Notes: generated by a model not told the origin, from the letters alone. 64,000 bases of DNA from Globisporangium splendens (GCA_006386115.1 VFIW01000015.1:186001-250000); one strand, 5' to 3'; numbered from the stretch's first letter, positions 35,314 to 45,687 are shown. Translations and numbers: made by a program.

Positions 35314-37095
35314 TTACTTGGTCTGCATGAGCGGCGTGGCCTCATCAGTGCGGCGCGAGCGCCTGCGCTGCTTCATGGTCCACGCAACCGCTGGCACAGC
35401 GAACACAGCGCACAACATCACGAGCCACCCGCCAGTGCTCGTAAACGCACCAGAGTGCGCATCGGCGGCAGTCTCCACTTGCGCCTCAAGCTGAAGCGCA
35501 TCCACCTTGGTCTCTTGCGAGACATCTTCGACCTCAGACCAGTCGAGACACTTGGTCTCCGACACCTTCTGATACCATTTCGCCGCTGGACGAGGGATAC
35601 GTGCCAGATCCGTTGGCTTAGGGGTGTACCCATCTCGCGAGCCCGTTTGCGACGTGAAGTTGACGTAGTAGAGACCGAACCGCGGCTTGAATGAGCCCCA
35701 CTCGTAGTTGTCCACGAACGACCACGCAGTGTACCCGATGATCGGGATCTTGAATTCGGTGATCGCAGTGTGCACCTGGTCCAGGTACGTCTGGTAGTAC
35801 CAGAGCTGGTCCATGTTCTCGATGGTATCATTGCCGCACCATCCGTTCTCCGTGAGCAAGATGTCGGCCGACGGGTCGTGCGCATGCAACCACTTGATCG
35901 ACTCCAAGTATCCTGGCGCGTACCCCGTGAACCACTTGCAGTTGTGTTCGCCCAGGTCGTTCAAACTGGACAAGCGCGCACCTGGCGGCGCGCGCAACTC
36001 ATCGATACCGAGATCGCGTTCCCAACCCGGGTACTGGCTCTCGCACTTGACGGTCGAGTTCTCCGACTTGCAGTCCGTCGCGAGCTTGGACGAGTAGTGG
36101 TTCAGCATGAACAGATCGTACGAGTCCTTGACGATCGCGACTTCCTCTTCCGTGAACTCAGGAAGTCTGTCGCCAGCACGTTCACGCATCACGTCAGGGT
36201 ACTTGCCCGAGACGATTGGCGACAGGAACCAGCCGTGAGCAAACTGCATGCGTCGCTCGGCAGCAGCCACATCCACGGGGTCATTTGGATCCAGCGGGTA
36301 CGCAAAGTCAGCGTTGAGCACAATCCCGATGCGCGCCTTGTGGTGGATGGCCTTGCTTTCCTTGAGCTCGCGGAAACGCTGCACCGCCTTGCCGTGGGCG
36401 AGCAGCACGTTGTGCGTGACCGTGTACTCGTTGGTGGTGGAGTTCGTGAGTCCCGGGGCGGATTGGCCCGTACCGTAGCCCGCCCCAACGAAGGACAGCG
36501 GCTCGTTGAACGTCGTCCAGTAGTTGATCTTTGAGCCAAACTCAGAGAACACGAGCTCGGCGTACTGCACAAAGTGGTCGATGAGGTCCTTGTTGATCCA
36601 TCCTGGAGGGTTCAGTTCACGGTGCAACTCCGAAGGCAGATCCCAGTGGTAGAGCGTCAGAATCGGCACAATGTGCTTGCGGCGCAACTCATCGATAAGC
36701 GAGTGGTAGAAGGCAATGCCCGGCGCATTCGGCTTCATTTTCTTTGTCGCAGGGTCCCAGTTCATGAGACGCGACCACGAGATCGAGAACCGGAACGAGT
36801 CCAGGCCCGTCTTAGCCATGAGGTTGATGTCGTCACGGTACCGGTGCAGGAAGTCATCGGCGACGTTCGCGCAGTCGAGTCCGGGTCTCTCGCGGCAGAA
36901 ATCGTCCCAGATCGACGGTGTGCGTCCGGTCTCGTTCCACCCTCCTTCGACTTGGTACGACGCCGTCGCAGAGCCGAAGAGGAAGTCGTCGGGGAAGCAA
37001 CGCTTGCCGGTGGTGTCGTGATGGTGCTGCTTGTGCGCAGACGCAGACGCGAGCGCCGCGGCCGCGCCGAAGAGCATGAAGCGCATACACTTCAT
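35314..37095 (-). CDS. GH1 beta-glucosidase, type I membrane anchored (copy 1)
   Basis: 593 aa from the ATG at 37095; the frame is open upstream but signal-peptide logic and copy 2 favour this start (MKCMRFMLFGAAAALASASA). The GH1 barrel starts at CFPDDFLFGSATASYQVEGG. Acid/base Glu about 198 in TFNEPLSF and nucleophile Glu about 416 in LLTENGW are present. Near the C-terminus one hydrophobic segment (WLVMLCAVFAVPAVAWTM) is followed by a basic cytoplasmic tail ending DEATPLMQTK, which contains an acidic dileucine-like pattern (ExxxLM). It hydrolyses beta-glucosides at the cell surface, in the vacuole or in the wall space. From 35548 to 37115 the DNA is nearly identical to copy 2. Confidence 0.93.
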   Translation of the reverse strand: MKCMRFMLFGAAAALASASAHKQHHHDTTGKRCFPDDFLFGSATASYQVEGGWNETGRTPSIWDDFCRERPGLDCANVADDFLHRYRDDINLMAKTGLDSFRFSISWSRLMNWDPATKKMKPNAPGIAFYHSLIDELRRKHIVPILTLYHWDLPSELHRELNPPGWINKDLIDHFVQYAELVFSEFGSKINYWTTFNEPLSFVGAGYGTGQSAPGLTNSTTNEYTVTHNVLLAHGKAVQRFRELKESKAIHHKARIGIVLNADFAYPLDPNDPVDVAAAERRMQFAHGWFLSPIVSGKYPDVMRERAGDRLPEFTEEEVAIVKDSYDLFMLNHYSSKLATDCKSENSTVKCESQYPGWERDLGIDELRAPPGARLSSLNDLGEHNCKWFTGYAPGYLESIKWLHAHDPSADILLTENGWCGNDTIENMDQLWYYQTYLDQVHTAITEFKIPIIGYTAWSFVDNYEWGSFKPRFGLYYVNFTSQTGSRDGYTPKPTDLARIPRPAAKWYQKVSETKCLDWSEVEDVSQETKVDALQLEAQVETAADAHSGAFTSTGGWLVMLCAVFAVPAVAWTMKQRRRSRRTDEATPLMQTK

Positions 37096-37115
37096 GGCGC
37101 CGATTGGAGAATGAG
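35548..37115. repeat. Homogenised block shared by GH1 copies 1 and 2 (arm 1)
   Basis: Near-identical to 38098-39671, offset 2550 bp (2556 after a 6-bp indel). I saw only two substitutions and one 6-bp indel while reading; flanks diverge abruptly at both ends. Confidence 0.85.
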
Positions 37116-37899
37116 CCACGATCTTATCCAAGAGGTGATTGATGTCGGCGACTGGCGGCCGCGCGTGCTTGGATGATGATGACGAGTGGGACAAATGAGG
37201 GAGCGCAAATTTTTGAGACTCGAACTGTGTGGAATCTACGGGAAAGTGTCTTTCTCGATGAAGTACGCATTTAGTTTTTATGGTATTAGATCAGCGCGTA
37301 TTTTGTGTGGTGTATTCTTCATCTGTAATTCTTCTTGTATTTTTCGACTCTTGCAGACTTTCGTCGAGAGCGGATTTACGATGAGAGTGGAAAAATGTCG
37401 TGCGAGAAATGTTGACCCAGTGAAAAAACCATCACAGGTTGAAGTTGAAAGATCCGCCAGTCAGCAACGAACGGCGTGTGTGTGGTGCTCAGACACACGT
37501 GCGAGTATGGGAACGAAGAGATTCAATGCCTTCCGTACATAGCGGGCATAACGTCTTTGCAATTGCCTTTTGAAGATAAAAATATGGTAATGAGTATGCC
37601 GATGCATGCTGCAAGTACTTAATGCTGTATGAGTGTTTATTTGCTTTTCTTTCGGCATCCCCCCACTCGTTAGACAAAATACCAATCAAAACCCAATTTT
37701 TCCCCTAAATTGACTTATTGCTCTCGCACCGGTTCGACAAAAGTTTGACGATCTTGGGAGGGCTCGCAAATCGAGTGAAGATGCTCTTATGACACGAAAC
37801 TTTTGTGAACGAATATGCCTAGCAAACGCGTGGATTCTTACTCCCATTAATGAATGGCGCTAACGACTCCTTCACGCGTTGCTCAAGCAATTTTTTCTT
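37116..37899. other. Spacer between GH1 copies 1 and 2
   Basis: AT-richer, no coding frame or RNA gene recognised. Holds the promoter of copy 1 and 3' region of copy 2. Confidence 0.5.
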
Positions 37900-39651
37900 C
37901 TAAACTCTTGAGTAGCCAGCTCGGCGACTACGCTTGACGAGCCAAGCCACCGCTGGCACAGCGACGACAACGCACAGCACCACAATCAACACGGTCTTGG
38001 ACGAGGAGGTGTGAGCATCGCTCTCCACAGGCGTCTTGAGCTGCGCGGTCGAGGATTGAGCACCTATCGCAGCGTCTTCGATCTCGAAGCCGTCCAAACA
38101 CTTGGTCTCCGACACCTTCTGATACCATTTCGCCGCTGGACGAGGGATACGTGCCAGATCCGTTGGCTTAGGGGTGTACCCATCTCGCGAGCCCGTTTGC
38201 GACGTGAAGTTGACGTAGTAGAGACCGAACCGCGGCTTGAATGAGCCCCACTCGTAGTTGTCCATGAACGACCACGCAGTGTACCCGATGATCGGGATCT
38301 TGAATTCGGTGATCGCAGTGTGCACCTGGTCCAGGTACGTCTGGTAGTACCAGAGCTGGTCCATGTTCTCGATGGTATCATTGCCGCACCATCCGTTCTC
38401 CGTGAGCAAGATGTCGGCCGACGGGTCGTGCGCATGCAACCACTTGATCGACTCCAAGTATCCTGGCGCGTACCCCGTGAACCACTTGCAGTTGTGTTCG
38501 CCCAGGTCGTTCAAACTGGACAAGCGCGCACCTGGCGGCGCGCGCAACTCATCGATACCGAGATCGCGTTCCCAACCCGGGTACTGGCTCTCGCACTTGA
38601 CGGTCGAGTTCTCCGACTTGCAGTCCGTCGCGAGCTTGGACGAGTAGTGGTTCAGCATGAACAGATCGTACGAGTCCTTGACGATCGCGACTTCCTCTTC
38701 CGTGAACTCAGGAAGTCTGTCGCCAGCACGTTCACGCATCACGTCAGGGTACTTGCCCGAGACGATTGGCGACAGGAACCAGCCGTGAGCAAACTGCATG
38801 CGTCGCTCGGCAGCAGCCACATCCACGGGGTCATTTGGATCCAGCGGGTACGCAAAGTCAGCGTTGAGCACAATCCCGATGCGCGCCTTGTGGTGGATGG
38901 CCTTGCTTTCCTTGAGCTCGCGGAAACGCTGCACCGCCTTGCCGTGGGCGAGCAGCACGTTGTGCGTGACCGTGTACTCGTTGGTGGTGGAGTTCGTGAG
39001 TCCCGGGGCGGATTGGCCCGTACCGTAGCCCGCCCCAACGAAGGACAGCGGCTCGTTGAACGTCGTCCAGTAGTTGATCTTTGAGCCAAACTCAGAGAAC
39101 ACGAGCTCGGCGTACTGCACAAAGTGGTCGATGAGGTCCTTGTTGATCCATCCTGGAGGGTTCAGTTCACGGTGCAACTCCGAAGGCAGATCCCAGTGGT
39201 AGAGCGTCAGAATCGGCACAATGTGCTTGCGGCGCAACTCATCGATAAGCGAGTGGTAGAAGGCAATGCCCGGCGCATTCGGCTTCATTTTCTTTGTCGC
39301 AGGGTCCCAGTTCATGAGACGCGACCACGAGATCGAGAACCGGAACGAGTCCAGGCCCGTCTTAGCCATGAGGTTGATGTCGTCACGGTACCGGTGCAGG
39401 AAGTCATCGGCGACGTTCGCGCAGTCGAGTCCGGGTCTCTCGCGGCAGAAATCGTCCCAGATCGACGGTGTGCGTCCGGTCTCGTTCCACCCTCCTTCGA
39501 CTTGGTACGACGCCGTCGCGGAGCCGAAGAGGAAGTCGTCGGGGAAGCAACGCTTGCCGGTGGTGTCGTGATGGTGCTGCTTGTGCGCAGACGCAGACGC
39601 AGACGCGAGCGCCGCGGCCGCGCCGAAGAGCATGAAGCGCATACACTTCAT
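37900..39651 (-). CDS. GH1 beta-glucosidase, type I membrane anchored (copy 2)
   Basis: 583 aa from ATG 39651. Signal peptide as in copy 1 but with one extra Ala-Ser repeat unit (6 bp longer). The catalytic barrel is the same, with TFNEPLSF and LLTENGW; the only coding change I noticed in the body is Val to Met in AWSFMDN. Identity to copy 1 begins 20 bp upstream of the ATG (39671) and ends at the codons for ETKCLD (38098). Beyond that the stalk, membrane segment (VLIVVLCVVVAVPAVAWLV) and tail (KRSRRAGYSRV) are unrelated in detail, and the tail lacks the EATPLM motif of copies 1 and 3. Same reaction expected; membrane sorting may differ. Confidence 0.93.
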   Translation of the reverse strand: MKCMRFMLFGAAAALASASASAHKQHHHDTTGKRCFPDDFLFGSATASYQVEGGWNETGRTPSIWDDFCRERPGLDCANVADDFLHRYRDDINLMAKTGLDSFRFSISWSRLMNWDPATKKMKPNAPGIAFYHSLIDELRRKHIVPILTLYHWDLPSELHRELNPPGWINKDLIDHFVQYAELVFSEFGSKINYWTTFNEPLSFVGAGYGTGQSAPGLTNSTTNEYTVTHNVLLAHGKAVQRFRELKESKAIHHKARIGIVLNADFAYPLDPNDPVDVAAAERRMQFAHGWFLSPIVSGKYPDVMRERAGDRLPEFTEEEVAIVKDSYDLFMLNHYSSKLATDCKSENSTVKCESQYPGWERDLGIDELRAPPGARLSSLNDLGEHNCKWFTGYAPGYLESIKWLHAHDPSADILLTENGWCGNDTIENMDQLWYYQTYLDQVHTAITEFKIPIIGYTAWSFMDNYEWGSFKPRFGLYYVNFTSQTGSRDGYTPKPTDLARIPRPAAKWYQKVSETKCLDGFEIEDAAIGAQSSTAQLKTPVESDAHTSSSKTVLIVVLCVVVAVPAVAWLVKRSRRAGYSRV

Positions 39652-39671
39652 GGCGCCGATTGGAGAATGAG
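38098..39671. repeat. Homogenised block shared by GH1 copies 1 and 2 (arm 2)
   Basis: Partner of 35548-37115 in direct orientation. Boundaries fall just before the signal-peptide ATG and at the end of the catalytic domain. Confidence 0.85.
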
Positions 39672-40797
39672 GCCAATTGGCAGGCACCATGGAGCGCATG
39701 CTCTTCCCCAAATGTGACAAGAGAGCAGTTCTGAAGATCGATGAGAGGTGGTCTTCGGATGGATGATTACCCTGGATTCCCTCCCATATCCGTCGAGACA
39801 TTCGCCTTGAGATGGTGAACGGCACTATTAGCTTGTGATACAGATTTCTAAAACTGCATGAAGCTAATTATATGAGTTAATTTCTTTGCTGAAATATCAG
39901 AAATGATGATGCATGTATTGTGAGCGACAGGAGGGAAAAACTGAAGATGCTGGTTGTGCATTCATCTTGACTAGATACGCATGTTACGTATTTTATTCTG
40001 TTGCGTACGTAAACGTCAGTATAATATAGTCGTTATCGTCACTATGAGGAGGATACGGATTTAAGAAAGCTGTATCCATATGCCATCGTTACCTCGAATG
40101 ATGGTCTGATGGTTGGGATAATCAAAGTGACAGGACCGTGGTTGAAGTTCAACGTACTTTGGGTTTCTGCGCGTGGTCAACGCTGGGAGTGTAATCAAAA
40201 ATGAGTGGATGCAAAGGCTGCGTGTGGTGGGTGAGCGTCAAAAAGAGAGCACTGTGCAGTGCTTCAGCAGGCGCCACTCTGAAGTCCAAGCACCACACTT
40301 ACTTCACGATGCAGAGTTGCGATCCAAAAGGAATCTGCTGCCAAACGTGTGCAAGGCACTGTCGTGAGCGGCAAGACGCTGTATGTTTGTACTCAGTCTC
40401 ACTGCTGGAGGGCTTTGGGCTTCTCCGTGATACAAGCAAAGTGCATCCATGCCGTGCACATGGCACAGGCTGCATAGGCTATTCTGAGTAGCCTATTCAA
40501 GCGCCAAAGTTTAGACGGTCGATGCATTTTGCTGTCCGTACGATTTTTCCACTTTGCCTGTATACTTCACACATATACATCCGGATACCATATAGCGTAC
40601 TTATTAGGATATCCTCTGTACTCGATCTCAACAGTTGAAGTTTGAAAAATTCGCGGCGAAGTGAAAATGCGGGGGCAGCGCATCCGCCACTTCCGAACGC
40701 CAGCGTGCACGGAAGCTTCGACGCTTTGCCTCCCTTGTTTATAGAAGCACGGCGCCATTGCAGATATTGGACGCACTTGTCGATTGTCAGCATCTCG
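39672..40797. promoter_or_regulatory. Divergent promoter region between GH1 copies 2 and 3
   Basis: 1.1 kb between divergent starts; no coding frame recognised. A perfect 8-bp hairpin ATAGGCTA/TAGCCTAT lies at 40474-40496. Confidence 0.5.
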
Positions 40798-42588
40798 ATG
40801 AAGCGCTTCCAAGGAATTCTGTTCGCCGCGGCGGCGCTGCTCGCATCGGCGCACGAAGACGCTGTGTCCTCGACGACCAGTGGTGGTGACGGCACCACGA
40901 AGCGCTGCTTCCCCGACAACTTCCTCTTTGGCTCGGCGACGGCTGCGTATCAAGTCGAAGGCGCGTGGAACGAAACGGGTCGCACCCCCTCGATTTGGGA
41001 CGATTTCTGTCGCGAGCGCGGGCTCGCGTGCGCGAACGTCGCCGACGATTTCGTGCACCGGTACCGTGACGATATCCAGCTCATGAAGGCGACGGGACTC
41101 AACATGTTTCGATTCTCGATCTCGTGGTCGCGCGTCATGAATTGGGACGCTCAAACGAAGCGAATGAAACCAAATGCACCAGGTATCGCGTTCTACCATG
41201 CGCTTATCGACGAGCTGCGGAGAAACAACATCGTGCCGGTGTTGACGCTCTACCACTGGGACTTGCCGTCGGAGTTGCACCGCGAACTCAAGCCCCAAGG
41301 GTGGATCAACACGGAAATCGTAAACCATTTCCTGCAGTACGCCGAGCTTATGTTCACCGAGTACGGCACGAAGGTCGACTACTGGTCCACGTTCAACGAG
41401 CCGCTGTCCTTCGTAGCACACGGATACGGCATCGGCCGCGAGGCTCCAGGACTCACAAACTCCAAGACTAACGCGTACACGGTCACGCACAACGTGCTGC
41501 TCTCCCACGGCAAGTCCGTGCAGCTTTTCCGAGAGCTCAAGAAACGCAATGTCATCCACGACAAGGCACGCATCAGTATCGTGCTGAACCACGACTATGC
41601 ATACCCGTTGAACGCCAGTGATCCCGTCGATGTCGCTGCGGCAACACGGAAAATCGAGTTCGAACTTGGTTGGTTCCTCACTCCTATCGTGTCGGGCGAG
41701 TACCCGGCTATTATGCGTGAACGCGCCGGTACAAGCCTGCCTGAGTTCACCCCGGAAGAAGCAACCTTGGTCAAGAACTCGTACGATCTCTTGATGCTCA
41801 ACCACTACTCGTCCAAGCTCGCGACCGACTGCAACTCGAAGCACTCGACCGTGAAGTGTGAGCATCAGAGTCTCGGGTGGGAAAGCGATTTGGGTATTGA
41901 CGAGTCACGGGCTCCTGAAGGTGCGCGCTTGTCGAGCAAGGACGAAGACGGCAACTACAATTGCAAGTGGTTCACGGGGTACTCTCCAGGGTATTTGGAG
42001 ACCATCAAGTGGACGCACGCGAAGGATCCGCAAGCAGAGATCTTACTCACCGAGAACGGCTGGTGTGGCAATGACACCATCGAAAACATGGACCAGCTCT
42101 GGTACTACCAGAAGTACCTCGGCGAAGTACACAACGCGATCACGGAGCTCAAGATCCCAATCATTGGGTACACTGCGTGGTCGTTCGTGGACAACTACGA
42201 GTGGGGCTCGTTCAAGCCGCGCTTCGGTCTTTACTATGTCAACTTTACGTCGCAAACTGGTTCGAAGGATGGATACGTTCCAAAAGCGACGGATTTGGCT
42301 CGAATTCCGCGAACGGCAGCAAAATGGTACAGGAAAGTGGCGGAGACCAAGTGTCTCGACGGATTCGAGATCGACGATGTCCCGCAAGAAGAAGGAGCCA
42401 GAGTGGTTTTGTCCGCCCGAGCTGGTCAGGAGAGTGCTGCTTTGGACACACCACCTCCTTTTTTCTACACCCTGGTTGGACTAGTACTCTGTGTCATGGT
42501 TGCGTTGCCTGCGTCCGTGCTGTTCGTGAGCCGCCGTGGCCACGCGCATCGCACTTCGGAAGCCACGCCCCTAATGCAAACGAAGTAG
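40798..42588 (+). CDS. GH1 beta-glucosidase, type I membrane anchored (copy 3, divergent)
   Basis: 596 aa from ATG 40798 (MKRFQGILFAAAALLASAHE, signal peptide). The frame is open upstream, but this ATG starts the hydrophobic leader. The barrel begins CFPDNFLFGSATAAYQVEGA, with acid/base Glu in TFNEPLSF and nucleophile in LLTENGW. The C-terminal hydrophobic segment and the tail SEATPLMQTK match copy 1 rather than copy 2. Protein identity to copies 1 and 2 is clear but much lower than between those two, so the first duplication is older. Transcribed away from copy 2. Confidence 0.93.
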   Translation: MKRFQGILFAAAALLASAHEDAVSSTTSGGDGTTKRCFPDNFLFGSATAAYQVEGAWNETGRTPSIWDDFCRERGLACANVADDFVHRYRDDIQLMKATGLNMFRFSISWSRVMNWDAQTKRMKPNAPGIAFYHALIDELRRNNIVPVLTLYHWDLPSELHRELKPQGWINTEIVNHFLQYAELMFTEYGTKVDYWSTFNEPLSFVAHGYGIGREAPGLTNSKTNAYTVTHNVLLSHGKSVQLFRELKKRNVIHDKARISIVLNHDYAYPLNASDPVDVAAATRKIEFELGWFLTPIVSGEYPAIMRERAGTSLPEFTPEEATLVKNSYDLLMLNHYSSKLATDCNSKHSTVKCEHQSLGWESDLGIDESRAPEGARLSSKDEDGNYNCKWFTGYSPGYLETIKWTHAKDPQAEILLTENGWCGNDTIENMDQLWYYQKYLGEVHNAITELKIPIIGYTAWSFVDNYEWGSFKPRFGLYYVNFTSQTGSKDGYVPKATDLARIPRTAAKWYRKVAETKCLDGFEIDDVPQEEGARVVLSARAGQESAALDTPPPFFYTLVGLVLCVMVALPASVLFVSRRGHAHRTSEATPLMQTK

Positions 42589-42657
42589 AAAACGAATCGA
42601 ACATGGCGCTCATGGTGCACCAGCCAAACGAAACAAACGCAATGAAGGGATTTTTGT

Positions 42658-43290
42658 TTACATTGCATTTGTCAACAAAAACAACGGGATGGAATAAACA
42701 AGTACATTTCTATTGCATACTGATATGCGTTTGCTAGCTGCTTGGCAGCTTTTTTCATTTCGCTCCACGCAGCAGCGAGAAGGAGCGGGAGCTTCACAAC
42801 ACTCGTCGAAAGACAACTCGGTCACGGCAAAATCATCGTCGGCCATCGAAAGCGAGTTCTCACACAAGCTGATCTCAACGACTTGACTTCGATCAACAGC
42901 AGCCGCGGCAAGATGAGTAGCAAGATCTTTGTCTTCCACCGCACAGAGTTCACTGAATGACCAGGTCTTGACAACAAGATCAGCGTCGTCCAGTTCAGAG
43001 GTCATGTCAAATCGTGCAGGTTCGATTTTGAATCCATCTCCAAGTTGGTGCACGCTGGTACTTTCAGTAACGTCGTCCAGATCGGAGGGGATGGCAGGTA
43101 GCACGTTGCTCACGTCGAGCTCTCGCGCTCCGGTGACAGAAGTCATGGTCTCCTCAACGGTCACTGAGCCGTAGTATTCTTCAAACGCTTTCTTGGCGCG
43201 GTTCATCGTTTCCACTGCGGCGACGTAGCCTTTCTCCATCAAGTCGGGAAATCCAGCGGTAATCCAATCGATAACTGCTGCGGTAGGCAT
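42658..43290 (-). CDS. Unrecognised acidic protein, copy 1 (altered C-terminus)
   Basis: 210 aa from ATG 43290. I do not recognise the family. Residues 1-172 are almost the same as the copy at 50851-51381 (start MPTAAVIDWITAGFPDLMEK; VETMNRAKKAFEEYYG; SFDECCEAPAP). After SRCC the frame no longer meets the stop used by the other copy; it continues for about 36 residues (VERNEKSCQAASKRI...) and so loses the CaaX-like end. The upstream sequence is open in frame for 67 codons in both copies but lacks a shared ATG. The gene lies 69 bp from the 3' end of GH1 copy 3. It may be a decaying duplicate. Confidence 0.6.
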   Translation of the reverse strand: MPTAAVIDWITAGFPDLMEKGYVAAVETMNRAKKAFEEYYGSVTVEETMTSVTGARELDVSNVLPAIPSDLDDVTESTSVHQLGDGFKIEPARFDMTSELDDADLVVKTWSFSELCAVEDKDLATHLAAAAVDRSQVVEISLCENSLSMADDDFAVTELSFDECCEAPAPSRCCVERNEKSCQAASKRISVCNRNVLVYSIPLFLLTNAM

Positions 43291-44244
43291 GGTTGATGCG
43301 GCTGGTTGTTGTAGTTGTTGTTCTTGTGCGTTGCAGCTGCTTGGCTTGGAAGGATGTTTCCAAATGAGCAGCAGCTCTCTTGCCGCGGTGTCGAACGCTG
43401 GGAAAGGTGGAGGAAGAAGCCACTTGCTGAAAAATTCTCGGTCACTGCGCAAGAGAACAGCGGTCGTGGTGGCCATTGCGAGCGCTCGCATGCCTTGTCA
43501 ACCTGACTCACTCGTGTGCTGTCAAGAGACTTACTCGCACCCATGAGGGAAACCACACGCAAAGACAGTGAGTTGGGAAGGGAACCTTTTCTGCTGGGAC
43601 AGGAGTCTGGGACCCGGTGTGGAATGAACGCTCAGCGACACGGAGGCGCGCTGTCACGAGGTGCCGACGACTCATCATCGCTCCACTCTGCGGCTGCTCA
43701 TGCATCATCTCGGACCATGACACCGTAGATGACACTCGACGTCGCTTTCTCATTGTGCACCATGCGGTCCTTTTGGCTCTTGAGCCAGCAGATGGCCATC
43801 ATGCATGGACGAGCGAGTCAGGGAAAGGAAAAAGCATAAAAAAACGATTTTGCTGCACTGTGGTTTTATTCAGAGTGATGGTCGCTTCTTTGAGTTGAAG
43901 TCATTTTAAAGAGCCACTACGGTGCTTTCAGCAAACAACTTCTGACTTGAAATTTGTGTCCCACAAATGCAAAATGGCAACATCCCGTAAATAAACGTTC
44001 TCAGAATAGTTACAGTACTCACGCTATTGAAAGTTAAAGGTGGCGACGTCACCAAGTTTCCTTTCAGCAAGCGAGATTCAAGAATCCGACCATCGTGGCA
44101 AGGTTTGCAACAGGGTTTCAGCCAATCAGTATACGCCATGTCAATGCCAAGCAACATGACGTCACATGGGTACACTTTTTGGTCTGCCCCATGTTTTGTA
44201 CCCACCTATCTCTCTTAGGCAAGCTCCATCATCGTCCAGTATTG
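43291..44244. other. Intergenic between acidic-protein copy 1 and ARF copy 1
   Basis: No gene recognised. Holds GACTCACTCGTGTGCTGTC (43505-43523) and GGTTTTATTCAGAGTGATGG (43862-43881), both of which recur near 50489-50637. The bases before 44245 are a diverged version of the promoter of the second ARF copy. Confidence 0.55.
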
Positions 44245-44311
44245 AATCTGCTTTCCTCCTCACAGCTACGAGCTCCGACATCTTCTACCACCACCAGCAA
44301 GCCAAACAATC

Positions 44312-44875
44312 ATGGGCAGCCTCTTCTCAACGTACGTGCAATCCGCGATGGACTCCATCGCCAACTACTGGACGAGACCATGCCGGATCCTGCTGCTCGG
44401 TCTCGACGCCGCTGGCAAAACCACGCTGCTCTACAAACTCAAGCTCGGCGAAGCCGTGACGACCATCCCGACCATCGGCTTCAACGTCGAGTCGTTCAAG
44501 TACAAGAACATCGAGTTCACGGCGTGGGACATCGGCGGCCAGAGCAAGTTGCGACCTCTCTGGAAGTTTTATTTCCAAAACACGGACGCTATTATCTTTG
44601 TGGTCGACGCTGCCGACGAGTATCGCATCTCCGAAGCCGCGGAAGAGCTGGCCAAGCTGTTCGACCATGAAGAACTGCAGGACGCCAAACTGCTGGTGTA
44701 CGCGAACAAACAGGACCATCCAGGCTGCATGCCGCTCCACGACATCCGCGAGAAGCTCAACCTCGACAGGGTCACCAGGAACCCGCGTCATATTCAGGCG
44801 GCGGTTGCTGTGTCTGGCGAAGGCGTGTACGAAGGTCTCGACTGGCTCAGCAAAGTCATGACGGGCGGCAAGTAG
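44312..44875 (+). CDS. ARF-family small GTPase, copy 1
   Basis: 187 aa, single exon, ATG 44312. Starts MGSLFSTY, so Gly2 is a candidate myristoylation site. GTP-binding motifs: P-loop GLDAAGKTT, switch I with PTIGFNVE, switch II WDIGGQ, and NKQD for base recognition. The rest ([19 protein letters not shown]) is close to ARF/ARL1. Members recruit coats and tethers to Golgi and endosomal membranes. Which ARF or ARL subgroup is uncertain. The protein is identical to the copy at 51747-52310. A pyrimidine-rich stretch ending CAG (44250-44265) in the leader could be a 3' splice site, implying a 5' UTR intron. Confidence 0.93.
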   Translation: MGSLFSTYVQSAMDSIANYWTRPCRILLLGLDAAGKTTLLYKLKLGEAVTTIPTIGFNVESFKYKNIEFTAWDIGGQSKLRPLWKFYFQNTDAIIFVVDAADEYRISEAAEELAKLFDHEELQDAKLLVYANKQDHPGCMPLHDIREKLNLDRVTRNPRHIQAAVAVSGEGVYEGLDWLSKVMTGGK

Positions 44876-45240
44876 ATAATTTGTCAGTCTCGATGCAAGA
44901 GCAGGTGTGGTCGCCACCCAGTCAAATCAAACGCTGTATTCTGGATACTATGTGTCATTCACATTGAGTGGTAGTTTTACAACAAAATATACTCGCTGCG
45001 TGACGTCGAAGGAGACGTACATGGAGATGAGGAAATATGTGTAGGCAGTCATCGGCTGCACGGCAAACAAGAACCAAATCAAGCGAAACACAAGCAATGG
45101 AAAATGGTTATCCAAATTGCATTTGAGGTTGTCAACAAAAGCAACACAATGAAATACACAATTACATTTGTACGGCACACTGGTGCATAGTATGTGTTTT
45201 ACTCAGCTTCTTGGCAGCTGTTTTCTTGTCTTTGTCGTAC

Positions 45241-45350
45241 TCACTGCATACAGCAACGACCAGGAGCGGGAGCTTCACAACACTCGTCGAAAGACAACTC
45301 AGTCACGGTAAAATCATCGTCGGCCATCGAAAGCGAGTTCTCACACAAGT
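45241..45350 (-). pseudogene. 3' fragment of the acidic-protein gene
   Basis: The last 36 or so codons of the acidic-protein gene, ending GRCCMQ and stop as in the copy at 50851-51381. The homology begins abruptly at 45350 (after the sequence for LCENSLS), where arm 1 of the inverted duplication ends. It cannot make the protein. Confidence 0.8.
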
Positions 45351-45687
45351 CAAAATTCCAACGCCTTGTTTGAGCGAATGCAACAGCAAAGAAGCACAGG
45401 TGCTTCGTCTTTCGATCCTCCGCCAGAACTCGCTGCATCGCTCAGAGCGACACAGTCTTTCTTCATCAGATCGAAAATCCCGCATTCCACAAGACATTGG
45501 ATTGGTTTAATGGGTTCAGTGCTTAAAATCCAGTTTTGCTTAGATATGGTTTTGTTTTATTTGCTGTCCGTCCATAGAGGTCTTTTTATGAACACACGAT
45601 GTGTGTGACTCAACAGACGAATAAACCTAAACTTTGCAAAGTGTCTCCCTCAGATGGGGTGGCCTTTCTCAGCAAAACGAGCGAACA

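Larger units (their letters stand above)
44245..45350. repeat. Inverted-duplication arm 1 (ARF gene plus end of acidic-protein gene)
   Basis: About 1,106 bp, reverse complement of 51272-52377. By eye only a single-base difference was seen (near 45300). Contains ARF copy 1, its 3' region, and the last codons of the acidic-protein gene. Sequence on either side diverges abruptly. Confidence 0.85.

Noticed and set aside
38320..39084. Frame of 254 codons opposite GH1 copy 2 (and its twin at 35770-36534)
   Set aside because: Identical in both copies only because the GH1 bodies are identical; antisense shadow.
40474..40496. Hairpin ATAGGCTA/TAGCCTAT as a terminator
   Set aside because: Rho-independent terminators are not expected in a nuclear genome; 8-bp arms can arise by chance.
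40567..41865. Minus-strand frame of 432 codons opposite GH1 copy 3
   Set aside because: Antisense of the GH1 barrel; GC-biased third positions keep it open.
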